From a virus, in IMG/VR virus record IMGVR_UViG_3300025151_005187, positions 1 through 27,367 of that record: DNA of 27,367 bases; one strand, 5' to 3'. A model generated the notes under the pieces. The model made no database searches and was not told the DNA's origin. It worked only from the letters and a program-made list of their open reading frames with translations. Shown here in pieces: positions 11,552-19,422 of this stretch. How positions within the stretch are numbered: the first letter of the stretch is position 1; each line of letters begins with the position of its first letter. The position numbers and the translations under genes were made by a program.

Positions 11552-11876
11552 GCCTGAAGCCAGGCATTACGCAGAGAGGATATATATTCTCCTGCTTAAT
11601 GGTAGGTTCCCAAGCTGTCACAAAGCTATCAATGAAGCTGAGCTAACAGTACAAGGCAGTGAAAAGTCTGCGTTGAACAGCATAGCTATAGCACAGCTAG
11701 ATCTAAGTGATAGAGTTATCAATCTATTAGACAAAGCTGGGTACAGTTTTATCGGTGATCTAATTGGTGTCGGAGAAGAACATTTACTAGCAAGTATCCC
11801 CATGTGCGGGGACAAAACAATTGATCTAATCAAGGGTGCTTTGATGAAGGAGATGATCAAACACCAGCAACAATAA
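11508..11876 (+). CDS. RNA polymerase alpha C-terminal-domain-like protein
   Basis: 122 residues from ATG 11508; an ATG at 11484 would add eight. Neither has a clear ribosome site, so translation is probably coupled to csrA, which it overlaps. Residues 1-55 are basic and helical. Residues 63-112 align with the E. coli alpha-CTD: LSDRVINLLDKAGYSFIGDL against [20 protein letters not shown] with no gap. The DNA-contact residues Arg265, Asn268, Gly296 and Lys298 correspond to Arg69, Asn72, Gly101 and Lys103; Ser299 is Thr104. There is no assembly (N-terminal) domain. It could compete for UP elements, bridge a phage promoter and host polymerase, or act as a free DNA-binding domain. Related HhH folds are an alternative explanation. 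Confidence 0.75.
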   Translation: MSKKRPKNTELSLSKPEARHYAERIYILLLNGRFPSCHKAINEAELTVQGSEKSALNSIAIAQLDLSDRVINLLDKAGYSFIGDLIGVGEEHLLASIPMCGDKTIDLIKGALMKEMIKHQQQ

Positions 11877-11886
11877 GGAGATTGTT

Positions 11887-12717
11887 ATGAAACAAATCTT
11901 AGAAATCTCAGCAGACGAATACTTTTCTTTACCGTATCTCTCTCAGTCTGCAATAAAAGACTTTAGAAACGAAGGGTCTTGGACTTACTACCACAAGTAT
12001 GTCAAAGGCGATATACAATCCAAGCCCCCGACTGATGCAATGAAGATAGGCTCAGCATTGCATGCCATCATATGCCCTGACATCGACATCGCTGAAACCA
12101 TTTCAGTGGTGCCTGAATGGATAGACTTTGGCGGGATGCAACCTGAGAAAATTAACCGCCGATTAAAGAAGCATCGAGAATACCTTGCTGACTTTGAGGC
12201 AAAGAACAAGGGGAAGATAACACTAACAGCTAAAGACATGGATACAGTTATGGGAATGAGGGAGTCAGTCCTGAACAACCCAGCAATATCTAAATACATA
12301 GACAGGCTCACAGCAAAGAGAAGTGAGGTAGTAGCGTTAAACAAAGTTAACGAATACGATTGTAAGGCAATGTGCGACGCCGACTTCTCAGACGAAGGGC
12401 TAATCATAGACTTCAAGACAACTCGCCAACACCTAGGTAAAGAGTTTGTTAAAGACGCTATATGGAAGTACGGTTACCAATACCAAGCAGCTCACTACTG
12501 CGATGTATTCAACGCAGAAAGATTCCTTATCGTAGCAATAAGAAACTTTCCGCCTTATGAATCCATGGTATTTGAAATGCCAGAAGAGTTTATTGGACAA
12601 GCCAGGATGCTTAACTATCAGGTGATAGATAGGATCAAATACTGTGAGTCACTATCGGAGTGGCACTCAGATGGCTGGGGAGAAATTATTAATATCGAGG
12701 AGATCATCGATGCCTAA
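11887..12717 (+). CDS. PDDEXK (RecB/Exo VIII-like) exonuclease
   Basis: 276 residues; ATG with AAGGAG seven bases upstream. Early LSQSAIKDF and KIGSALHAIICP (Gly55-Ser56-Ala57-Leu58-His59) are hallmarks of phage RecE/PF12684-type nucleases. The active site reads Asp164...IIDFKTT with Asp175 and Lys177, followed by the YGYQYQAAHY helix (Q-x-x-x-Y class). It would degrade dsDNA ends 5' to 3' to give 3' ssDNA tails for the annealing protein encoded by the next gene, which it overlaps by eight bases. The gene also contains a palindrome copy at 12092-12106. Confidence 0.92.
   Translation: MKQILEISADEYFSLPYLSQSAIKDFRNEGSWTYYHKYVKGDIQSKPPTDAMKIGSALHAIICPDIDIAETISVVPEWIDFGGMQPEKINRRLKKHREYLADFEAKNKGKITLTAKDMDTVMGMRESVLNNPAISKYIDRLTAKRSEVVALNKVNEYDCKAMCDADFSDEGLIIDFKTTRQHLGKEFVKDAIWKYGYQYQAAHYCDVFNAERFLIVAIRNFPPYESMVFEMPEEFIGQARMLNYQVIDRIKYCESLSEWHSDGWGEIINIEEIIDA
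12092..12106. promoter_or_regulatory. Palindromic 15-mer CTGAAACCATTTCAG (copy 4)
   Basis: Exact CTGAAA-N3-TTTCAG inside the exonuclease gene, coding for A-E-T-I-S-V. The flanks extend the symmetry weakly. Confidence 0.5.
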
Positions 12718-13336
12718 GCATGAATCACTAAGAGCTGCACAAGTAGCGGTAATGAAAGACGTTGGATATGTCCAGAAGAAAGGGCGTGTCGGATCAGGTA
12801 ACTATGGGTACACATATGCTGGAGAGAAAGAACTTATCGCCCAGCTTAGGCCATCAATGATTAAGCATGGCATCGTTATGTATCCAGATATTTGTGAGGT
12901 AGTTAAGACAGAGGACTACACCACAAGCAAAGGACACCGAATGTCTCTGTTCTTAGGTAAGAGGAGGTTTTGTTTTGAACATGTTGAATCTGGTGAGCAG
13001 GCTTTTGTTGAGGTCTTTGCTGAGGCTTCTGACCAAGGGGACAAGCGTGCATCAAAGGCTATGACCCTGGCCAAGAAGTATGCACTGCGTGAGTTCTTCT
13101 TGATTGAAACGGGGGACGACCCTGATGCACAGGTATCTAAGCGTGCAGCTGGCAACGAAGACTTTCTTAAGAAAGCAATCAGTGCCATCAAGCAAACACC
13201 CCTAGAAGGACTCGATGAAAAGAACAAAGCAATCGTCACAGCAAAAGAAATAAAGTGGACTGACGATGAGCTGATAAAGATTAACGATGCACTCATCAAG
13301 AGAAGAGAGGAGTTGATGAATGAAGGAGACACTTAA
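12710..13336 (+). CDS. ERF-family ssDNA-annealing protein
   Basis: The open frame reaches back to about 12644, but ATG 12710 has GAGGAG seven bases upstream and overlaps the exonuclease stop, giving 208 residues. YTYAGEKELIAQLRPSMIKH is the typical N-terminal part of ERF proteins, and GDKRASKAMTLAKKYALREFFLIETGDDPDA carries the family core (an A-x-T-L-A-x-x-Y-A-L helix followed by acidic D-D-P-D-A). The end is a charged helix. ERF proteins coat ssDNA and anneal complementary strands, working with the exonuclease upstream and with SSB. Confidence 0.93.
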   Translation: MPKHESLRAAQVAVMKDVGYVQKKGRVGSGNYGYTYAGEKELIAQLRPSMIKHGIVMYPDICEVVKTEDYTTSKGHRMSLFLGKRRFCFEHVESGEQAFVEVFAEASDQGDKRASKAMTLAKKYALREFFLIETGDDPDAQVSKRAAGNEDFLKKAISAIKQTPLEGLDEKNKAIVTAKEIKWTDDELIKINDALIKRREELMNEGDT

Positions 13337-13520
13337 TCTCCAGCATATCCATGTCTTATGCTCTATGCTTTTAGATTCAAGCAGCCCACAAGAGCTAGCT
13401 GAGTATGGCAAGAGCATAAAGACTTGGAATATGAATGAGCGAACTAAAGAAGTAGCGAGGGAGCTATACACCTCGCGAATGGATACCATCCTAAGTAAAG
13501 GAAACGATATAAATGTCTGA
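13320..13520 (+). CDS. 66-residue protein between ERF and ParB-like genes
   Basis: ATG with GAGGAG seven bases upstream, overlapping the end of the ERF gene by 17 bases. Helical: NLQHIHVLCSMLLDSSSPQELAEYGKSIK, then MNERTKEVARELYTSRMDTI. It overlaps the next gene's start by eight bases. It could be a small partner of the recombination proteins. No family recognised. Confidence 0.65.
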   Translation: MKETLNLQHIHVLCSMLLDSSSPQELAEYGKSIKTWNMNERTKEVARELYTSRMDTILSKGNDINV

Positions 13521-14310
13521 ACTAATAATCAACAGAGAGATTCAAGAGCTTTTGCCTGAGCTAAGTGAGGCAGAGTACAAGCAACTAGAAGAGAATATCA
13601 TCAGTGCAGGAGGAGCAAGAGATCCTATCGTCGTATGGAAAGAGCAGAACATTATCATAGACGGTCATCACAGGTATCATATATGTGATATGAATGGCCT
13701 TTCGTTTAGCACGAAGATGCTGTCGTTCCCTGACAAGGCTTCTGTGTTTGGGTGGATGGTAAAGAACCAGGAAGGTCGGAGAAACATGACACCCAATGCC
13801 ATCTCTTATCTGCGAGGAAAGCACCTTAGCGAACTACCAGAAGGTGAAAGAACGCAAGCTGCCAAGGCGTTAGCTGAGTCAGCCGGAGTTACTGACAGGA
13901 CGGTATGGTCTGACAAGGCATTCGCCGAAGAGGTAGATGAACTACCAGCAGACGAAAAGAAAGAAGTGCTTCAGCGTAAGAAGCGTACCAGAAATGTTGG
14001 TGAAAAGAAACCAAAGGCAGAAGAGCTTTGGTATGTACTTGAAGGGAAGCCATACCGAGCAGCGAAGAGAGAACTTCATAGGATACTCGCTGAGATGGAG
14101 ACTATCTCCGAAGATCCTGTACGAGGCAAGATAATTGCAACTAAGTTTACTCGTATTAAACACAACCTTGATGAAGCGATTGATGCTATTAGCCAGTGTG
14201 AACCTGTAGAGGAGTGTAACGGATGCACAGTAGAAACAGCAGCAGGATGCAACAAATGTTTTGGGACAGGGTTCCTAAGCCGCGCAGCCAAGGAAAGCAG
14301 GGATCGTTAA
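13513..14310 (+). CDS. ParB/Srx-like protein with C-terminal zinc motif
   Basis: 265 residues; ATG with AAAGGA about ten bases upstream. Residues 1-85 match the ParB N-terminal fold: INREIQELLPELSEAEYKQLEENI, then DPIVVWKEQNIIIDGHHRYHI with the DGHHRY box at 50-55. The middle (about 90-150) is helical with an HTH-like LAESAGVTDRTVWSDKAF. The end has two Cys pairs, Cys235-x2-Cys238 and Cys246-x2-Cys249, the second being CxxCxGxG as in DnaJ zinc modules. ParB-fold proteins use CTP to clamp on DNA or act as nucleases or regulators. A transcriptional or DNA-loading role within the recombination operon is plausible; the target could be the 15-bp palindrome, but there is no direct evidence. Confidence 0.85.
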   Translation: MSELIINREIQELLPELSEAEYKQLEENIISAGGARDPIVVWKEQNIIIDGHHRYHICDMNGLSFSTKMLSFPDKASVFGWMVKNQEGRRNMTPNAISYLRGKHLSELPEGERTQAAKALAESAGVTDRTVWSDKAFAEEVDELPADEKKEVLQRKKRTRNVGEKKPKAEELWYVLEGKPYRAAKRELHRILAEMETISEDPVRGKIIATKFTRIKHNLDEAIDAISQCEPVEECNGCTVETAAGCNKCFGTGFLSRAAKESRDR

Positions 14311-15875
14311 GTTATTTCAAAGAGAGGAATTACCAAGCTCAAGCAAGAGAGGCTGTCGAAGAAGCATTCAAATCGTACGACTCTGTTGTCATAGAGCTTG
14401 CAACTGGACTGGGTAAGACTGAAGTCTTTACACAGATAATGAAAACGTGGACAGCGGGGCGATGCTTAGTCATCGCCCCGTACATTGAACTAATATCTCA
14501 AGCAGCGAAGAAGATCTATGCAAGAACAGGTGTACAACCTGGCATTGAGCAAGGCCCCAACTGGTCTGTCGAAACTCCATGGGGTAGAAGCAAGTATGTC
14601 GTGGCTTCTAAGGATACACTTATTTCTAGAGATCCACCTCGTTACGAACGGCTGCGAGATATTGGGTTGGTTGTGGTGGATGAGGCCCACTTATCTATTA
14701 CAAGCAAATGGAAAGACTTACTTGATTACTATCGAAAAGATGGAGCCAAAGTCCTTGGCGTTACAGCCACAGCAAAGCGACATGATAAAAGAGCAATGCT
14801 TAACAACTATGAGTATTGTGCATTCCAATACGGTATCAACCAAGCCATTGACGAAGGCTGGCTAGTACCGGCAAAGAGCTGTTGTGTACAGCTTAAGTCC
14901 CTGGACTTAAAGGATGTATCCACTACGAACACAGTGTTCGGTGCAGACTTCAATCAAAAAGAACTAAACAAACTATTAGAAGACTACGAAACAGTAGCGG
15001 AGATAGCAGATGTTACCGCAAGAGAAACACGAGGAGAGAAGACCGTTGTTTACTGCTCCTCAGTCGAAGAGGCCAAGCTCGTCGGACAACGACTCAATGA
15101 CAACTACGGAATCAAAGCCGACTGGATTGCTTCAGACCCCAAACGATGCACGCCACAGCATAGACGAGAGGTTATGCGATCTTTTCAAGAAGACACTGAG
15201 GGTATTACTCATGTCTGCAATGTGGGTATCCTTACTACTGGGTGGGATTTTCCTGACCTACGAAACATTGTCATGGCTAGACCCACCAAAAGCCGTGCCT
15301 TATACACTCAAATTTTTGGGCGTGGTACTAGGCCTCTCAGTGGCGTGGTTGATTTCGATAATAGCAATGCTGACACTCGGAAGGAATCTATAGAGTTTAG
15401 CGACAAGCCTCACTTCAGGATGATAGACCTGGTTGATGCCAGCCTTGCACACAAGATAGTTACGTCAGTAGATGTAATGGGAGGTGAGCTTGGATTCGAT
15501 GTACTTGCCCGAGCAAAGGACAAGATGATCGAAAAGGAAAAGGCCATGGATCTTGATGATGTGCTGCTCGATGCACAAAAAGAAGTCCGTGAGCAAAGAG
15601 AAGCTGAAGAGCGAGAGAGAAGAAGGAACATTAAAGCACGAGCTGACTACAACAAGTTCGATGTTGATCCTACAAAAGGTGGAGGCAGTGGAGTACGCAC
15701 GAAGAAAAAGGAGAGAGGTGCAAGAATGCCATTCGGTAGATTCAAAGGAAAGTTAGTACGGGACTTAGAAACGTGGTACATAAAGGGAGCCATCTGGCAG
15801 GACAGACCTAAGATAAGCAAAGGCTGGTTAAGGGATTCAATGATACGTGAGCTAAACAAGAGGCTTGGATTATGA
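14223..15875 (+). CDS. SF2 DEAH-type helicase
   Basis: Up to 550 residues; ATG 14256 with AGGA seven bases upstream is an equally likely start, which would reduce the long overlap with the previous gene. Motif I is ATGLGKTE (60-67), motif II DEAH (153-156), motif III-like GVTATAKR, and motif VI QIFGRGTRP. This matches RecG/UvsW-like or restriction-type SF2 enzymes in phages. The C-terminal part (from about 430) is a charged helix (KEVREQREAEERERRRN), then a Gly/Lys-rich stretch and a small domain MPFGRFKGKLVRDLETWYIKGA, which resembles the putative quorum-type 'PFGKYKG' domain (DUF3820-like). It would unwind recombination intermediates or load with SSB. Confidence 0.92.
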   Translation: MHSRNSSRMQQMFWDRVPKPRSQGKQGSLSYFKERNYQAQAREAVEEAFKSYDSVVIELATGLGKTEVFTQIMKTWTAGRCLVIAPYIELISQAAKKIYARTGVQPGIEQGPNWSVETPWGRSKYVVASKDTLISRDPPRYERLRDIGLVVVDEAHLSITSKWKDLLDYYRKDGAKVLGVTATAKRHDKRAMLNNYEYCAFQYGINQAIDEGWLVPAKSCCVQLKSLDLKDVSTTNTVFGADFNQKELNKLLEDYETVAEIADVTARETRGEKTVVYCSSVEEAKLVGQRLNDNYGIKADWIASDPKRCTPQHRREVMRSFQEDTEGITHVCNVGILTTGWDFPDLRNIVMARPTKSRALYTQIFGRGTRPLSGVVDFDNSNADTRKESIEFSDKPHFRMIDLVDASLAHKIVTSVDVMGGELGFDVLARAKDKMIEKEKAMDLDDVLLDAQKEVREQREAEERERRRNIKARADYNKFDVDPTKGGGSGVRTKKKERGARMPFGRFKGKLVRDLETWYIKGAIWQDRPKISKGWLRDSMIRELNKRLGL

Positions 15876-16261
15876 AGCTGACACGCAAAGAGATACTAGA
15901 ACTGATGGATGAAAGAAGGGAGTGGGCAGAGAAGCACCCTCGCTGCTGGATATGTAATGCCACCAGTCACGCAGGATTCCCCCTGGAAACACACGAGATA
16001 GAGAAGAGGAGCCAAGCACCACACCACAAGTGGGCATCCCTGGTAAACTACTTCCGTGTGTGCAAGAAGTGCCATATGGATGACGTTGAAGACATGACTC
16101 ATGCTGAACAGTTAGCATACAAGAGAGTTTATGATCCAGAAAACTACGATAGAATAGAGTGGATGAAACTAAAAGACCCTGAACTCAAAGCACCAAAGAG
16201 AGTAGAAGCATGGGAAGTAAAAGAAGCTCACGAAAAGTTCCAAGAAAGAGGGTGGAAATAA
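15872..16261 (+). CDS. HNH-type zinc endonuclease-like protein
   Basis: 129 residues; its ATG overlaps the helicase stop (ATGA). Zinc-binding pairs are Cys25-x2-Cys28 and Cys64-x2-Cys67. His41 in LETHEIEKRSQ, Asn59 in SLVNYF and His68 in CKKCHM give the H-N-H order of the family. The chain ends in a charged helix. HNH enzymes nick or cut DNA, in phages often as recombination or packaging nucleases. Position between helicase and RusA suggests recombination or repair. A helix-only zinc protein without activity cannot be excluded. Confidence 0.82.
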   Translation: MKLTRKEILELMDERREWAEKHPRCWICNATSHAGFPLETHEIEKRSQAPHHKWASLVNYFRVCKKCHMDDVEDMTHAEQLAYKRVYDPENYDRIEWMKLKDPELKAPKRVEAWEVKEAHEKFQERGWK

Positions 16262-16623
16262 CTATCCCTTATCCGCCAAGCGTAAACACATACTGGAGAA
16301 TGGCCAGGGGAAGGATGATTATATCTAAGAAGGGGCGAGAGTACCGAGATGCAGTAGATGTTGCAGTAAAGAATCACTTCGATTCAGAAGAAGTAGAAGA
16401 CCCAAGACCACTACTAGGTAGACTCAAGGTAAAGATCAAAGCAATCATGCCAGACAGGAGGAGAAGAGACATAGATAACATAGCCAAAGCAACACTAGAT
16501 GCACTAGGATACGCTGGAATATACGGAGATGACGAACAGATAGATGATCTTCGGATAGTGAGAGGAGAAGTGCTAAAGCCAGGCTGCCTTGATATAGAAA
16601 TAACCGAGAAGAAGCAGGTATAA
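16210..16623 (+). CDS. rusA: RusA-family Holliday-junction resolvase
   Basis: 137 residues from ATG 16210, which overlaps the HNH gene by 52 bases; a GTG at 16252 (giving VEITIPYPPSVNTYWR as the start) would match the usual family start better but has its purine-rich site too close. IPYPPSVNTYWR opens the domain. RRRRDIDNIAKATLDALGYAGIYGDDEQI contains the active site: Asp87, Asp89, Lys93 and Asp108 are spaced exactly like Asp70, Asp72, Lys76 and Asp91 of E. coli RusA. It would resolve four-way junctions left by recombination or before packaging. Confidence 0.95.
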   Translation: MGSKRSSRKVPRKRVEITIPYPPSVNTYWRMARGRMIISKKGREYRDAVDVAVKNHFDSEEVEDPRPLLGRLKVKIKAIMPDRRRRDIDNIAKATLDALGYAGIYGDDEQIDDLRIVRGEVLKPGCLDIEITEKKQV

Positions 16624-16626
16624 TGG
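16617..16626 (+). promoter_or_regulatory. Possible late promoter -10 before the structural genes
   Basis: GGTATAATGG contains a perfect TATAAT at 16619-16624, overlapping the rusA stop. The same ten bases occur on the minus strand at 11148-11157 ahead of the lysis-type genes. No convincing -35 is present and the extended TG is absent (AGG). The ATG of the first structural gene is 25 bases away. Confidence 0.35.
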
Positions 16627-16650
16627 GGAAATACCTCTAGGGAATAGAAC

Positions 16651-17313
16651 ATGACAACAATAACCGAAGTTATAGCTAATAACATTGACGATGGGTATGC
16701 TGAGTACGAAGACTACTACAGCAGTGGAGCCAGTTGCAGCAGTGTTAATAGCTCTAACACTCTAATAAGGTTTTATGCGCGGTCGGACTATGGCGACCAG
16801 GCTATGCACTGGAAAACTTGGGAGCCATACCTTAGATTCGAGACAGTCAATGTGCCTCAGGGAGCAACGATAACAGATGCAAAAATACAACTCGCTTTTC
16901 ATTCAGATATAAGTAGTTCAGGGCAATCAGTAACAATACGGGGAGAAGATACAGACGATGCGTCATCAGCAGCCAGTAGTTGCAGTTCTTTTGGAGGCGC
17001 TACAAGAACATCAGCAAGTGTAACATGGTCGTTCGCCTCTAGCATGAGTGCTGGTACGTTTTACGACACAGCTGACATCTCCACTATTGTCCAAGAAATA
17101 GTTAATAGGACTGGCTGGTCTGCTAATAACGATATGCAGTTCTTCTTTGAAGACCATAGTTATGCTAGTAGCACGAACTGGCTTGCAGATTTTCGTAGCA
17201 AAAATTACAGTGGTAGCACTTATACTCCCAAGTTAGTAATAACATACTCAACAGCATCCGCTAACGCCGTCCCAATGGCACTTAATACATATCGACAAAT
17301 GAGGAACAACTAG
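16651..17313 (+). CDS. Beta-sandwich (CBM/DNRLRE-like) structural protein
   Basis: 220 residues, rich in Ser, Thr and aromatic residues and low in Lys. The pattern YLRFETVNVPQGATITDAKIQLAF, then a loop, SVTWSF and a closing YTPKLVITYST matches carbohydrate-binding beta sandwiches (DNRLRE/CBM-like), where the 'RF...lp.gatItsAkLql' strand is the hallmark. Acidic residues in GEDTDDASSAAS could bind calcium. As the first of the structural run it may be a fibre, capsid decoration or glycan-binding part of the virion. Ribosome site AGGGAA about nine bases upstream. Confidence 0.7.
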   Translation: MTTITEVIANNIDDGYAEYEDYYSSGASCSSVNSSNTLIRFYARSDYGDQAMHWKTWEPYLRFETVNVPQGATITDAKIQLAFHSDISSSGQSVTIRGEDTDDASSAASSCSSFGGATRTSASVTWSFASSMSAGTFYDTADISTIVQEIVNRTGWSANNDMQFFFEDHSYASSTNWLADFRSKNYSGSTYTPKLVITYSTASANAVPMALNTYRQMRNN

Positions 17314-17314
17314 A

Positions 17315-19105
17315 ATGTTTCTAAAAAAATCTACAGCTTACAGTTTCCGTTTCGGGCCATTCTTAGATGACACTGACGGAAAGACTGCGGAAACCGGGCT
17401 TACTATTAGCCAAGCAGATATACGTATATCTAAAGGCGGATTGGCATTTGCCTCGAAGAATGAAAGCTCTACGTCTACACATGATGAATTAGGATTCTAC
17501 CAAGTTACGTTAGATGCAACAGACACAAACACATGTGGCGAGCTGCTGGTAGCCTGTCATGAATCTGGAGCATTACCAGTATTCAAAACTTTCTTTGTGC
17601 TAGAAGCGGATATATATGATGCCTTGTTTGCTACCAGTGCTAGTGCTTTTGATAGCAATGCTAGGGTCGATGTGGCTAGCATCGAAGGTTCTGATGCCAC
17701 CGACCAGATAAACGCTGCATGTGACACCGCTTTGTCGGACTACGATGCTCCTACAAAAGCAGAGTTGGATAGTGCGTTTACTGAAATTAAAGGCGGAAGC
17801 TGGTCAGCATCTACGGATACACTTGAAGCTATCCGAGACAGAGGCGATGCTGCATGGGTAACGGCAACAGGCTTTAATACAACTACGCCACCAACAGCAG
17901 CAGCTATACGTTCAGAAATAGATAGCAATAGCACCCAGCTTGCAGCCATCGTAGCAGACACGAACGAGCTTCAAGGAGACTGGGCCAATGGCGGTCGTCT
18001 TGACTTGCTTTTAGATTCAGCCATATCAAAGATTGATGTCGTCGATGGCATTGTAGATAACATATTAGTTGATACTGCAGAGATCGGTACAGCCGGGGCT
18101 GGCCTAACAGCCGTGCCGTGGAACAGTGCTTGGGATGCGGAAGTTCAAAGCGAATGCAATGATGCCTTAGTTGCAATTGGGCTTGATCATATAGTCTCAG
18201 CTTCCGTAGCAGGATCAGATATAGCAGACAACTCTATTGTCGCTAAGCTAGTCAGTAAAGAATCCACTGCCGACTGGGATGATTTTGATAACACAACAGA
18301 CAGCTTACAAGCTATACGAGATAGAGGTGATGCTTCATGGACTACTGGTAGCGGTGGTGGCGGTGGAGGTGGCGGTGCTAGTGCTGCTGATATTGCAGAT
18401 GCAGTATGGGATGAAGCCGTTAGTGCACATGCCAGTGCAGGTACATTTGGCAAGTACATAGCAGACATACTTACTGACACTGGAGAGATTGGGGCAGCGG
18501 GTGCCGGGCTAACAGCAGTTCCATGGAACAGTAGCTGGGACGCCGAAGTGCAGAGTGAGTGTACTGATGCTCTTAATGCCTACGATCCACCTACCAAGGC
18601 AGAGATGGATGCAGCGCACTCTACGACGGACGCTTTAATAACCACAGTAGATACAGTAGTAGACACAATTCTAGTTGACACGAATGAGCTTCAAGCTGAC
18701 TGGACAAACGGAGGTAGATTAGATCTGCTTCTTGATTCAGCCATATCTAAGATCGACGTTGTAGATGGAATCGTAGACAACATTCTTGTAGACACTGCTG
18801 AAATAGGAGCCGCGGGAGCTGGCTTAACAGCAGTGCCTTGGAATTCAGCATGGGATGCAGAGGTACAAAGCGAATGTGCTGACGCATTAACAGCCCACTG
18901 GGGAGCTACCTTAACAGAGTCTTACGCATCTGACAATGCAGCGGCAACACCGGCTCAGTTACTGCACATGATCTATTGTGCCGTAAGTCAATTCAGTATT
19001 AGTGGCACTACAATTACTGGCTACAAAATAGATGGAAGTACCACGGCCATGACATGGACTCTTGATGACGCAAGCAATCCAGTAGAGAGAAAGAGAACTA
19101 CATAA
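17315..19105 (+). CDS. Repeat-rich tail fibre or appendage protein, 596 residues
   Basis: ATG two bases after the previous stop. Residues about 1-110 look like an Ig-like beta domain (FRFGPFLDDTDGKTAE, DELGFYQVTLDATDTNT). The rest consists of Asp/Ala-rich repeats: AGAGLTAVPWNSAWDAEVQSEC occurs three times (twice as here, once with SS for SA), preceded by NGGRLDLLLDSAISKIDVVD in two. AIRDRGDA appears twice, and a glycine run (SGGGGGGGGAS) forms a hinge. The final part, about 530-596, contains a beta segment ISGTTITGYKIDGSTTAMTWTL. This design is widespread in phage fibres and in appendage proteins. Next gene overlaps by one base (TAATG). Confidence 0.8.
   Translation: MFLKKSTAYSFRFGPFLDDTDGKTAETGLTISQADIRISKGGLAFASKNESSTSTHDELGFYQVTLDATDTNTCGELLVACHESGALPVFKTFFVLEADIYDALFATSASAFDSNARVDVASIEGSDATDQINAACDTALSDYDAPTKAELDSAFTEIKGGSWSASTDTLEAIRDRGDAAWVTATGFNTTTPPTAAAIRSEIDSNSTQLAAIVADTNELQGDWANGGRLDLLLDSAISKIDVVDGIVDNILVDTAEIGTAGAGLTAVPWNSAWDAEVQSECNDALVAIGLDHIVSASVAGSDIADNSIVAKLVSKESTADWDDFDNTTDSLQAIRDRGDASWTTGSGGGGGGGGASAADIADAVWDEAVSAHASAGTFGKYIADILTDTGEIGAAGAGLTAVPWNSSWDAEVQSECTDALNAYDPPTKAEMDAAHSTTDALITTVDTVVDTILVDTNELQADWTNGGRLDLLLDSAISKIDVVDGIVDNILVDTAEIGAAGAGLTAVPWNSAWDAEVQSECADALTAHWGATLTESYASDNAAATPAQLLHMIYCAVSQFSISGTTITGYKIDGSTTAMTWTLDDASNPVERKRTT
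17957..18169 (+). repeat. Fibre repeat unit, copy A (71 codons)
   Basis: Encodes NELQGDWANGGRLDLLLDSA and following residues through QSECNDAL. Compared with copy B (18677-18889), four amino acids differ but about 38 codons differ silently. Confidence 0.8.
18677..18889 (+). repeat. Fibre repeat unit, copy B (71 codons)
   Basis: In register with copy A without gaps. A shorter related unit (TGEIGAAGAGLTAVPWNSSW) lies between them at about 18475-18570. Confidence 0.8.
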
Positions 19106-19422
19106 TGGCGATAAAGGATTTAATAGGCCCTGCGTTTGTAGGTAACAATAATGTTAAGTTCATTCTCACCAGAGGGATGGCCGTACTAACACCAGATCCT
19201 TTGTATATCTCTATGACTCATTACTTAAGAGGCATTGAGGGTAATATAATTACTCAAGATGACGAAGGTGCCATCAAAGTTCAGTTCGGATACGGTGTGC
19301 CTGATCCATTTACAAATACAAGCGATACATTTGTAGCGATGGAAGGCTATGAAACAACTGGTGGCAATTCATTTATCGTACTAGAAGATCACGCAGGCAA
19401 TATAAAGATAAAGATTATCTAG
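19105..19422 (+). CDS. Hypothetical structural-region protein, 105 residues
   Basis: ATG shares a base with the fibre stop. Strand-rich, with VGNNNVKFILTRGMAVLTP, FGYGVPDPFTNTSDTF and a closing FIVLEDHAGNIKIKII. It ends by overlapping the stop of the convergent 1303-residue gene by eight bases. Being coupled to the fibre gene it may be a fibre chaperone, an attachment piece or a small virion protein. No family recognised. Confidence 0.75.
   Translation: MAIKDLIGPAFVGNNNVKFILTRGMAVLTPDPLYISMTHYLRGIEGNIITQDDEGAIKVQFGYGVPDPFTNTSDTFVAMEGYETTGGNSFIVLEDHAGNIKIKII

Noticed and set aside
17315-19105. Treating the Gly-run hinge as a frameshift signal
   Set aside because: The reading frame stays open on both sides with consistent repeats.
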